DNA from: Burkholderia sp.
GTDB taxonomy: Bacteria; Pseudomonadota; Gammaproteobacteria; Burkholderiales; Burkholderiaceae
Direction: 5' to 3'
Length of the DNA: 30,660 nt
Assembly (NCBI GenBank): GCA_028292565.1
Contig: JAQGMD010000485.1
Coordinates: 1 to 30,660 of the forward strand
Both the position numbers and the translations under genes were made by a program. This document shows positions 17,573-25,538 of this stretch, piece by piece (position 1 is the stretch's first letter; the number at the start of each line of letters is the position of its first letter). The notes beneath the pieces are model-generated. The model was given only the letters and a program-made list of their open reading frames with translations. It had not been told where the DNA came from and ran no database searches.

Positions 17573-18289
17573 TTATTTTGTGGCGGGTTGGGGGGAAGGC
17601 TGCAGCGGAGATTGCGATGCGGCTTGCGGCGTAACGGACTGTTCGAGTACACGCCTGGGCGTTGATTTGATCTGGGGCACCGACTTGTCCTTGGACTGGG
17701 ACGCAGGCGGCAACGTGGCGATACGCTTCCTCGATGCCGCATCGGCGGCCAGTTTTTTCTTCTGCTCTTCGGGCAACTGCTGGTATTTTTCCCAGTGCTC
17801 GGATTTTTGATTCGGATCGAGCTTCTTTGCACGCGTATAACTTTCGCGCGCCATGCGTCTTTGTTCCGGCGTGAGCTTGACCCATTCCCGCATACGGGCT
17901 TGCACCCGCTGTTGCTCATCGGGCGTCATCGATGCGTATTTGTTGCCGATGACCAGCCACTTGCTCTTGCGCGCGGAGTTCAATTTGTCCCATTCCCCCG
18001 AAAGAGGGGCGAGCGCCTGTTGTTGGGCCGGCGTCAGGTCGGTCCACATGGGCTTCACCGCAGGCTGTGCCGGTGCGGCTTTCGCGGCGCCGGCGGGCGA
18101 GGGTGGCATCGCGTTTTGCTGGGCGCGCTGCGGCGCGGGATTCTGCCCTGCGACTACCGGGGCGCCGCTCTCAGCAGCGTGAGCCAGTCCTGCTGTGCCG
18201 GCCAGTATGGTCAGGGAGGCCACCAAAGACACCGCCCGCAAAGCGCGGGCGGTAGTAGAAATGGTCCGGAAGGCATGCCTGCTTGTCAT
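17573..18289 (-). CDS. exported DUF3106 protein with LTPxQ repeats
   Basis: A 238-aa protein with a signal peptide (about 1-38, ending GLAHA), a Pro/Ala/Gln linker, then a helical domain with four related motifs: LTPAQQ (85-90), MTPDEQQ (121-127), LTPEQRR (139-145) and LPEEQKK (172-178). Trp residues recur between the motifs (82, 100, 111, 136, 166), and a Lys/Ser/Pro-rich tail ends the protein. I recognise the domain as DUF3106, whose function is unknown. The LTPxQ repeats recall, without proving homology, the LTxxQ motifs of periplasmic Spy/CpxP/ZraP-type stress proteins. ATG 18289 begins one base after the DUF3619 stop and gives a proper signal sequence, so coupling is likely; upstream in-frame codons only shadow DUF3619. 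Confidence 0.82.
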   Translation of the reverse strand: MTSRHAFRTISTTARALRAVSLVASLTILAGTAGLAHAAESGAPVVAGQNPAPQRAQQNAMPPSPAGAAKAAPAQPAVKPMWTDLTPAQQQALAPLSGEWDKLNSARKSKWLVIGNKYASMTPDEQQRVQARMREWVKLTPEQRRMARESYTRAKKLDPNQKSEHWEKYQQLPEEQKKKLAADAASRKRIATLPPASQSKDKSVPQIKSTPRRVLEQSVTPQAASQSPLQPSPQPATK

Positions 18290-18290
18290 C

Positions 18291-18695
18291 TCACTCCCCC
18301 GGCTTCGCGAGGTATGCATTAAAGCCATGATCGAGATAGGCGGACAGGGGCAGCTCATCGGCCAGAACGGCGGCGTCGAGTTCAGCGGTTTCACTGATGC
18401 GTTCCTGCTGTTCGAATTGATAAATGCTCATCAGACCGGCAATCAGCACCACAGCGGGTACTGCGAGGCCCATGCGTCCCAGCCAGTCGGAAGGCTTTTC
18501 GAAATAGGAACCAACGTTTCCGGCAAATGCAACTTGCGGCAGCCATGCTCGCATCGGCGAGTTCACTTTCTTGCGGGATAATGCAATTTTGCGCGCAGAT
18601 GCCAGTCTTTCGGCGGTAGATGCCGGAAGGTTGTCGAGGTTTTCATTCAGTGCGTTACGCACTTTATAAGCGAAGTTCAGGTCTTTCGAATTCAT
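18291..18695 (-). CDS. DUF3619 single-pass membrane protein, candidate anti-sigma factor
   Basis: A 134-aa protein. An N-terminal hydrophilic region (about 1-70) contains the DUF3619-like segment NALNENLDNLPASTAERLAS. A single membrane helix lies at about 73-93 (LGRMGLAVPAVVLIAGLMSI). A short acidic C-terminal tail (about 94-134) is predicted to be outside. Its ATG overlaps the sigma-factor stop (ATGA). Gene position directly after an ECF sigma factor, co-translation, and cytoplasmic-TM-periplasmic layout are what an anti-sigma factor would show. It lacks any anti-sigma motif I can recognise, and the function is not established from sequence. Confidence 0.8.
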   Translation of the reverse strand: MNSKDLNFAYKVRNALNENLDNLPASTAERLASARKIALSRKKVNSPMRAWLPQVAFAGNVGSYFEKPSDWLGRMGLAVPAVVLIAGLMSIYQFEQQERISETAELDAAVLADELPLSAYLDHGFNAYLAKPGE

Positions 18696-19261
18696 AACGT
18701 AATTCCTTTGGCTCTCAGCGCCTGGGCCAGCGCGTGCGTGGCACGGGAGCAGTGTGTTTTCACGCTACCCTCGGAGCATCCCATTGCCGCCGCCGTTTCA
18801 GCCACATCCATATCTTGCCAATAACGCATAAGGAAGGCTTCTCGTTGACGCGTCGGGAGTTTTTGTACTTCCGCTTCGATCGCCGCCAGAACCTGGCGCC
18901 TTTCGACCTTGTCGGCGCTCGACTCGGCCGCCTCGGTACCTTCTTCCGCTTCGTACGTTTCCAGCAGGTCAAAGCCGTCGGGGTCTTCACCGTCGCCGCT
19001 CTTGCCGGAAAACAGGCTCACCCAGGTGTTGCGGACCTTCTCCCTGCGAAAATAATCGTTGATCGTATTTTGAAGTATTCGCTGAAACAGCAGTGGCAAC
19101 TCCGCCGCGGGTTTGTCGCCGTACTTTTCCGACAACTTGATCATCGCGTCCTGCACGATATCCAGCGCCGCTTCGTCCTTGCGGACCGCATACACGGCTT
19201 GCTTGAAGGATCGACGTTCTACGCTCTCCAGGAAGGCTGACAGTTCTTTTTCAGTGGCCAT
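18692..19261 (-). CDS. RNA polymerase ECF (RpoE-like) sigma factor
   Basis: A 189-aa sigma70-family protein with the two ECF domains. Region 2 (about 10-80) contains LDIVQDAMIKLSEKY and LLFQRILQNTINDYFRREK, the latter matching the 2.3-2.4 pattern. Region 4 (about 122-182) contains LPTRQREAFLMRYWQDMDV and the helix-turn-helix AMGCSEGSVKTHCSRATHAL. An acidic linker rich in Glu/Asp (about 88-118) joins them. It heads a four-gene operon with DUF3619, DUF3106 and RDD genes, a set I know as recurrent in Burkholderiales. No clear ribosome site precedes ATG 19261. Its regulon cannot be read here, and autoregulation is only a guess. Confidence 0.9.
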   Translation of the reverse strand: MATEKELSAFLESVERRSFKQAVYAVRKDEAALDIVQDAMIKLSEKYGDKPAAELPLLFQRILQNTINDYFRREKVRNTWVSLFSGKSGDGEDPDGFDLLETYEAEEGTEAAESSADKVERRQVLAAIEAEVQKLPTRQREAFLMRYWQDMDVAETAAAMGCSEGSVKTHCSRATHALAQALRAKGITL

Positions 19262-19766
19262 GCAATGCGGCGCGTTTTTCGTTGACTTGCCGGTTTCGGA
19301 TACGGTGGTTAAGGTCGCTCAATTGGTTTGTTGCCTGTAGAAACTGTGCGCATGCTAGCAAAAAACCCCCCGTTTGTCCGCTTTTTCTACGTAAACCGCT
19401 TGATTTCAAACGTTTTTATTCGGATTTGACTTGACCAAAATGGTGCGACGCATTACCGTATCAGTCCCTTCGCAATCACGAAGGATTGTCTTTTCTTGCG
19501 CGGTGCATGATGCCGCTTCCTGATCAGGCGCGCTTTAACAAGCTGTTTGCTCTAACCCACGCCACAAGCGTGAGAAATTTGTATCGGCAGTACAGAAACC
19601 CAGGCTGAACGAGTCGCGTTTAGCGTCATTTTGAACCGCACTTACTAGTGCGCGACGAACTGGCGTCACCGCACAAAAAAGGGAAGCCCGGCCGTGTATA
19701 TCCGATCGATTTCGCAAGGAGAGAGCATCCGTTCAATCTCCCATGGACCTTGAAAGGAATGATGTA
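19262..19766. other. 505-bp intergenic region between the sigma operon and ilvI
   Basis: This gap carries the divergent control regions of the minus-strand sigma operon and the plus-strand ilvI-ilvH-ilvC operon. Visible: two overlapping -35-like boxes TTGACT/TTGACC (19426-19436) without a convincing -10; a palindrome CCTGATCAGG (19519-19528); a hairpin CGCACT-TACT-AGTGCG (19637-19652) not followed by a T run; and an AAGGAG at 19716-19721 that is too far from any start. Two short ORFs with modest Val/Ile/Leu content (19352-19429 and 19440-19523) lack ribosome sites. No attenuator, RNA gene or riboswitch could be supported. Confidence 0.5.
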
Positions 19767-21482
19767 ATGAGTTTGGAACTTACAGGCGCGGAAATCGTTG
19801 TGCGCTGCCTGGCCGAGGAAGGCGTCGAACACGTATTCGGCTATCCCGGCGGCGCAGTGCTTTACATCTACGACGCAATATTCAATCAGGAAAAATTCCA
19901 GCATATCCTTGTACGCCACGAACAGGCCGCGGTGCATGCCGCCGACGCCTATTCGCGCAGCTCGAAAAAAGTCGGGGTCGCTATCGTGACTTCCGGTCCG
20001 GGCGTCACCAATGCGGTAACGGGTCTGGCAACTGCCTACATGGACTCGATCCCAATGGTGATCATCTCCGGTCAGGTTCCTTCGCACGCGATCGGCCAGG
20101 ATGCGTTCCAGGAGTGCGACACGGTTGGCATCACGCGTCCGTGCGTCAAGCACAATTTTCTCGTCAAGGATGTCAAAGACCTCGCATTGACGATGAAAAA
20201 GGCGTTTTACATCGCCACCACCGGTCGTCCGGGTCCCGTACTGGTCGATATCCCCAAAGACATCACCATGCACAAGTGCGCGTACGAGTATCCGAAGGAA
20301 CTCGAGATGCGCTCTTACAAGCCGGTCGACAAAGGCCACTCCGGCCAGATCCGCAAGGCATTGCAGTTGCTGTTGACCGCCGAGCGGCCGATGATCTACA
20401 CCGGCGGCGGCGTCATACTCGCCGATGCGGCGCCCGAGCTGAACAAGCTGGTCGACAAGCTTGGCTTCCCCTGCACGAACACGCTGATGGGCCTCGGTGG
20501 ATACAGGTCGTCGAGCGACAAGTTCGTCGGCATGCCCGGCATGCACGGCACGTACGAAGCCAACATGGCGATGCAGCATTCGGACGTGATGATTGCAATC
20601 GGCGCCCGCTTCGATGACCGTGTGATCGGTAATCCGAAGCACTTTGCCAGTCACCCGCGCAAGATCATCCACATCGACATCGACCCGTCGTCGATTTCCA
20701 AGCGAGTGAAAGTCGACATCCCGATCGTTGGTAACGTGAAAGATGTGCTGCAGGACCTGCTCGCGCAGCTCGAAGCGTCAGAGGCCAAGCCGAATGCGCA
20801 GGCATTGACTGCGTGGTGGAAGCAGATCAACGAATGGCGCGGCCGCGAGTGCCTGAAATTTACCGATTCAAGCGAAGTAATCAAGCCGCAATCGGTAGTC
20901 CAGAAGCTGTGGGAAGTGACCAAGGGCGACGCGTTCATTACTTCCGACGTCGGCCAGCACCAGATGTGGGCTGCGCAGTACTACAACTTCGACAAGCCAC
21001 GCCGCTGGATCAATTCCGGTGGCCTCGGCACCATGGGTGTCGGCCTCCCATATGCAATGGGTGTGCAGATGGCCAACCCCGGCGCTACGGTGGCATGCGT
21101 CACTGGCGAAGCATCGATCCAGATGTGCATCCAGGAGCTCGCCACCTGCAAACAGTATCACCTGACGCCGAAAATCATTCTGTTGAACAACCGCTTCCTC
21201 GGCATGGTGCGCCAGTGGCAACAGATCGATTACGGCTCGCGCTAGTCCGAGTCGTACATGGATTCGCTGCCGGACTTCAACAAGCTCGCGGAATCTTTCG
21301 GCCACGTCGGCATGAAGATCGAAAAGCCGGGCGACGTTGAAGGCTCGCTGAAAGAAGCATTCGCCATGAAAGACAGGCTGGTATTCATGAATTTCATAAC
21401 GGATCAAACCGAGAACGTCTGGCCGATGGTGAAGGCGGGTAAAGGGTTGACCGAGATGCTTTTGGGCTCGGAGGATCTGTAA
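19767..21482 (+). pseudogene. ilvI: acetolactate synthase large subunit, interrupted by in-frame TAG at codon 493
   Basis: Catalytic subunit of acetohydroxyacid synthase, the ThDP/FAD enzyme condensing pyruvate to acetolactate or acetohydroxybutyrate. ATG 19767 follows AAGGA at 8 nt and gives the usual LTGAEIVVRCL N-terminus; an in-frame ATG at 19743 is less likely. The catalytic Glu is in RHEQAAVHAA (Glu52). The ThDP/Mg motif reads GEASIQM (447-453), followed by the NN pair at 474-475. Translation stops at TAG 21243-21245, exactly where YGSR is normally followed by Tyr (Y-SESYMDSLPDF). The rest of the C-terminal domain continues in the same frame to TAA 21480-21482, overlapping the ilvH start. 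The truncated product (492 aa) lacks the C-terminal segment that helps close the active site, so it is probably inactive unless the codon is suppressed or miscalled. Confidence 0.9.
21243..21245 (+). other. premature amber codon in ilvI (expected Tyr codon)
   Basis: Codons around the site read TCG CGC TAG TCC GAG TCG TAC. A single third-base change from TAC or TAT to TAG explains the stop, since flanking residues GSR and SESYM match the conserved AHAS sequence without any frame change. TAG also terminates corA, the fasciclin gene and the RDD gene in this window, so the codon is an ordinary stop in this organism. Confidence 0.92.
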
Positions 21483-21973
21483 TGCGCCATATCATTTCTG
21501 TTTTGCTGGAGAATGAAGCAGGTGCATTGTCGCGCGTGGTCGGTTTGTTTTCGGCACGCGGCTATAACATCGAAACGCTGACCGTGGCGCCGACCGAAGA
21601 CGCGACCTTGTCGCGCATGACGATCGTGACCAGCGGCTCGGATGACGTGATCGAACAGATCACGAAGCACCTGAACCGCCTGATCGAAGTCGTCAAAGTC
21701 GTCGACCTGACCGAAGGCTCGCATATCGAGCGCGAGCTCATGCTCATCAAGGTGCGTGCGGTCGGCAAGGAGCGCGAAGAGATGAAGCGCACCGCGGATA
21801 TCTTCCGCGGCCGCATCATCGACGTCACCGAGAAGACTTACACGATCGAGCTGACCGGGAATAAATCGAAGCTCGATGCATTCATCGAATCAATCGACCG
21901 GACAGCGATCCTGGAAACCGTCCGTACTGGCGGTTCCGGCATCGGGCGCGGCGAGCGCATTCTCAAAGTTTAA
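21482..21973 (+). CDS. ilvH: acetolactate synthase small (regulatory) subunit
   Basis: A 163-aa regulatory subunit. The N-terminal ACT domain (about 1-77) begins RHIISVLLENEAGALSRVVG and includes the RGYNIETLTVAPTED segment, which forms the valine-binding dimer interface in IlvH proteins. The C-terminal domain (about 80-163) contains the GRIIDVTEKTYTIELTG block that activates the large subunit. The start is in a TAATG overlap with the ilvI stop and has GGAGGA six bases upstream. The gene itself is intact, full length for the family, and shows no sign of decay, which bears on how to read the ilvI lesion. Confidence 0.94.
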   Translation: MRHIISVLLENEAGALSRVVGLFSARGYNIETLTVAPTEDATLSRMTIVTSGSDDVIEQITKHLNRLIEVVKVVDLTEGSHIERELMLIKVRAVGKEREEMKRTADIFRGRIIDVTEKTYTIELTGNKSKLDAFIESIDRTAILETVRTGGSGIGRGERILKV

Positions 21974-21976
21974 TAA

Positions 21977-23026
<1,050 letters not shown>

Positions 23027-23043
23027 GCACATTCGCCTCGACG

Positions 23044-23118
23044 AGCGGATCGGTAAGATCCGCTTGAGTTGAGTAGAATTAATGGGGTGCACACTCAGGT
23101 GTTGCACCCATTTTTTTT
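23044..23118 (+). terminator. tandem hairpins with intrinsic terminator after ilvC
   Basis: The first hairpin is AGCGGATC-GGTAA-GATCCGCT (23044-23064, 8 bp). The second is ATGGGGTGCA (23082-23091) against TGCACCCAT (23103-23111) with one bulged G, followed by eight T residues. The T run is followed directly by the GGAGAAG ribosome site of the next gene. Confidence 0.8.
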
Positions 23119-23127
23119 GGAGAAGTC

Positions 23128-23889
23128 ATGTCACGATTGCGAGCCTGTTTGCTGCCCCTGGTTCTCTGCGGCAGCCTGACAAATGTATACGCAGAGACTG
23201 CGCAGAGTCCCGCACAGACGAGCGGCACGCTGGTGATCGTCCCGGCATTCAGCGAAGTCAGACATCCGAATGACGAAGCGCGCATCACGCTGATGCTCGA
23301 AGAGCAGGACAAGGACAAGGCGGCCGCCGCGTCGCGCGTCAATCAGAAGATGCGGCAGGGTACCGAGATCGTGAAGCGGGAGGACCCGCAGGCCACACTG
23401 AGGACGCGGGGGTACTACACATACCCGGTGTACGCGGATGAACAGCAGCCGCGTCCCCACGGCGGTAAGCCGAGGCAGGCCGTGGGATGGCGCGTAGGCC
23501 AATACCTGGAAGTGACCACGACCAATCTGGGCACGCTGCCCAAGACGGTTGCGGCTGCCCAGAAGGTGCTTGCCTTGAGTGGCCTGCAGTTCGGCCTGAC
23601 CGAAGCGACCAGCAGGAAGCTGGATGAGAAGCGGATTGCAGCTACCTACAGCAACCTCAATGAACGCATAGGCGCTATCGCGAAGGCGATGGGACGCAAC
23701 ACGGCGGATGCGGTGATCGAGGCAGTGGATTTCGAAGGCTCGGGCGCATATGCCCAAAACGAAGCCCAGGCGCCGAAGACCATGCGCATGTCCTCGGCGG
23801 ACGCCGCACAACCGGTCGAAGAGCCAAGCTTCGAACCGGGTGAAACAACGCTAAGCATGCGTGCGGTTGGAAAGATCCGCTTTAAGTAA
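23128..23889 (+). CDS. exported SIMPL (DUF541) domain protein
   Basis: A 253-aa periplasmic or surface protein. The signal peptide is MSRLRACLLPLVLCGSLTNV with cleavage near VYA. The SIMPL/DUF541 domain spans about residues 30-235. It opens with a LVIVPAFSEVRHPNDEARIT strand and has the RTRGYYTYPVY and GWRVGQYLEVTT segments. The ending LSMRAVGKIRF is typical of the family's last strand. SIMPL proteins are poorly understood envelope proteins, some linked to oxidative stress. GGAG lies 7 nt before ATG 23128. The gene sits between the ilv operon terminator and psd, with no functional tie to either that can be read here. Confidence 0.75.
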   Translation: MSRLRACLLPLVLCGSLTNVYAETAQSPAQTSGTLVIVPAFSEVRHPNDEARITLMLEEQDKDKAAAASRVNQKMRQGTEIVKREDPQATLRTRGYYTYPVYADEQQPRPHGGKPRQAVGWRVGQYLEVTTTNLGTLPKTVAAAQKVLALSGLQFGLTEATSRKLDEKRIAATYSNLNERIGAIAKAMGRNTADAVIEAVDFEGSGAYAQNEAQAPKTMRMSSADAAQPVEEPSFEPGETTLSMRAVGKIRFK

Positions 23890-24035
23890 AGCAGTTGCGG
23901 CCGCGCGCGAGGGACGGCGAACAAGAGTCGCTTTGGTAATTGGTTTAGCATTGGGTCACCGGCTTCGTCCCCCGAATGCACAGAAAGCCATTAGGCGTGC
24001 TTCGGGTCTGAACGTACAGGCATCGTTGCCAGGGG

Positions 24036-24064
24036 GTTACATTTAGTTGCTGCTCGTCTAGAAT
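24036..24064 (+). promoter_or_regulatory. candidate promoter for psd-pssA
   Basis: GTTACA (24036-24041, 4/6 match to TTGACA), a 17-nt spacer, then TAGAAT (24059-24064, 5/6 match to TATAAT). It lies 39 bp before the psd start in the 213-nt gap after the SIMPL gene. Read by eye; no experimental support. Confidence 0.45.
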
Positions 24065-24102
24065 AGCCACGCTTTTAATCTTTCGCATAACTCGGAGCGA
24101 CA

Positions 24103-24500
24103 TTGAAACAGTATCCGCACCCCATCATTGCGCGCGAGGGTTGGCCATTCGTTGGCCTGACCATCGTGCTTGCCGCAGCGATGGCCTTTTTCTCTGCAGC
24201 ATGGTCGCTCCCTTTCTGGATCATTGCTGTATTCGTATTGCATTTCTTCCGTGATCCCGCACGGTCGATTCCGCAAAAGGCGAACGCGATCCTGTCTTCG
24301 GCAGACGGACGTATTGTCGTGGTTGAAAAGGCTCAGGATCTGTATGCCGGCCGTGACGCGACATGCTGGCCCGCGGCCAGCGCTATCGATTCATCCGCTT
24401 CGGTTCGCGGGTCGATGTCTATCTGCCGCTTAGTGCGAAGCCCAAAGTGACGGTTGGGGACAAAGTGTCCGCGACCGAAACGATTTTGGCCGAATTGTGA
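24103..24500 (+). pseudogene. psd: phosphatidylserine decarboxylase with internal deletion and frameshift
   Basis: Residues 1-86 from TTG 24103 (GGAG five bases upstream) match the N-terminus of short, archaeal-type Psd. They include [15 protein letters not shown], a membrane helix, [12 protein letters not shown] and [22 protein letters not shown]. The C-terminal part is also present but in another frame, from 24360 to TGA 24498-24500. It has [20 protein letters not shown], whose Gly-Ser is the self-cleavage site forming the pyruvoyl group, then [15 protein letters not shown]. About 80 residues between these blocks, normally holding the conserved NVHSNRSPVDG region, are missing. The deletion length must be 1 modulo 3. 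In the original frame translation ends at 24450 with 115 aa. Psd converts phosphatidylserine to phosphatidylethanolamine, so this copy cannot be functional as written. Confidence 0.88.
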
Positions 24501-24532
24501 TCTCAACTGCATTAAATTGAAACGGAATCAGC

Positions 24533-25411
24533 ATGGGAAGTTTCCATCGTCGCAAAGCGAAGAGTAACGCGGGGTTTTTCCCCAAAATGACGCGTTTGAA
24601 CAAGAAGACGCTGCGTCATGCACCGCTTGATGAGGGCGGCGCACCGGTGCGTGCCACGCTGCGCCGGCGTGGCATTTATCTGTTGCCGAACGCATTCACC
24701 ACCGCCAACCTGTTCTGCGGTTTCTTTGCCATCGTGATGGCGATGAACCTGAAATTCGACTTTGCCGCGATCGCGATTTTTGCGGCGATGGTGCTGGATA
24801 GTGTGGATGGCCGGGTGGCGCGCCTGACCAATACGCAGAGCGAGTTCGGTGCACAATACGACAGCCTCTCCGATATGTTGTCATTCGGCGCCGCGCCGGC
24901 GCTGGTCGTGTACGAGTGGTCATTGCGCGGCATGGGCAAGCTCGGTTGGCTGGCTGCGTTTGTTTATTGTGCCGGTGCGGCGTTACGGCTGGCTCGCTTC
25001 AACACGAATATCGGTGTCGTCGACAAGCGTTATTTCCAGGGGCTGCCGAGCCCGGCATCCGCTGCCTTGGTCGCCGGGTTCGTATGGTTGATGGACGATC
25101 TCGGCTTTGCCGGGACTGACCTGAGCTGGTTCGCATGGGCGATCACCCTGTATGCCGGACTGACCATGGTCACCAACGTGCCGTTCTACAGCTTCAAGGA
25201 AGTGAATTTTCGCAAGTCGGTGCCGTTCATTGCGATATTCGTGATTGTGCTTATTTTCGTACTGATATCGAGCGATCCGCCTAAAGTGCTGTTTGGCATG
25301 TTCGTCCTTTACGGCCTCTCCGGATACGCAATCTACTTCTGGCGCTTGTTGAAGGGTAAGCCGGTCAGTATCGTCCAGACGACGGCCGAGAACGAGCGCG
25401 AGAAGGAGTGA
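24533..25411 (+). CDS. pssA: CDP-diacylglycerol-serine O-phosphatidyltransferase
   Basis: A 292-aa multi-pass inner-membrane enzyme making phosphatidylserine from CDP-diacylglycerol and serine. A basic N-terminus precedes the RRGIYLLPNAFTTANLFCGF segment. The CDP-alcohol phosphotransferase motif is complete: D-SV-DG-RV-AR-(8)-G-(3)-D-(3)-D, read in DSVDGRVARL and FGAQYDSLSD. About seven hydrophobic segments follow, ending in a charged tail. ATG 24533 is kept because basic N-terminal extensions occur in relatives; ATG 24587 is an alternative. The gene is 32 nt after the broken psd and, with it, would form the phosphatidylethanolamine pathway. This gene is intact, so phosphatidylserine would accumulate if psd is really lost. 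Confidence 0.92.
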   Translation: MGSFHRRKAKSNAGFFPKMTRLNKKTLRHAPLDEGGAPVRATLRRRGIYLLPNAFTTANLFCGFFAIVMAMNLKFDFAAIAIFAAMVLDSVDGRVARLTNTQSEFGAQYDSLSDMLSFGAAPALVVYEWSLRGMGKLGWLAAFVYCAGAALRLARFNTNIGVVDKRYFQGLPSPASAALVAGFVWLMDDLGFAGTDLSWFAWAITLYAGLTMVTNVPFYSFKEVNFRKSVPFIAIFVIVLIFVLISSDPPKVLFGMFVLYGLSGYAIYFWRLLKGKPVSIVQTTAENEREKE

Positions 25412-25476
25412 CAGCCGCCTGAACAGCAATGTGGAAGAGTTGCACGCTATGCAAAACCGGCGCTTTTGCCAAATAG

Positions 25477-25505
25477 TTGCGCTTTTCCACATTTCCGCTT
25501 ATAGT
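25477..25505 (+). promoter_or_regulatory. candidate sigma70 promoter of leuA
   Basis: TTGCGC (25477-25482), 17-nt spacer, TATAGT (25500-25505, 5/6 match to TATAAT). The predicted start of transcription is about 25511-25513, which coincides with the ATG of the leucine-rich leader ORF. Immediately upstream lies the inverted repeat GCAAAA...TTTTGC (25451-25469). Confidence 0.5.
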
Positions 25506-25538
25506 TTTTCGCATGTCCCGCGAAATCCACATTTCCGC
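25486..25538 (+). repeat. 13-bp direct repeat flanking the leuA transcription start
   Basis: TCCACATTTCCGC occurs at 25486-25498 (in the promoter spacer) and again at 25526-25538 (early in the leader ORF), 40 bp apart. The reverse complement of its left half, ATGTGGAA, occurs at 25429-25436 and pairs with TTCCACAT at 25485-25492. The arrangement could be a multi-site operator; no known regulator motif was recognised. Confidence 0.55.

Noticed and set aside
19352..19523. Two short ORFs (19352-19429, 19440-19523) as ilv attenuator leader peptides
   Set aside because: Val/Ile/Leu are scattered, not clustered, there is no ribosome site and no terminator hairpin follows; content is near what chance gives.
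19626..20672. 348-codon minus-strand frame opposite ilvI
   Set aside because: Antisense shadow of ilvI; no domain recognised.
21243..21245. Programmed recoding of TAG (pyrrolysine or stop reassignment)
   Set aside because: TAG ends corA, the fasciclin gene and the RDD gene in the same window, the lost residue is an ordinary Tyr, and no recoding structure is visible after the codon.
21258..21482. Separate 74-aa gene after the ilvI stop
   Set aside because: It is in the same frame and is simply the C-terminal part of acetolactate synthase; its first ATG is an internal Met.
25451..25469. GCAAAA-CCGGCGC-TTTTGC as a terminator after pssA
   Set aside because: The stem is AT-rich and the T residues are inside the stem, not after it; better described as an inverted repeat beside the leuA promoter.
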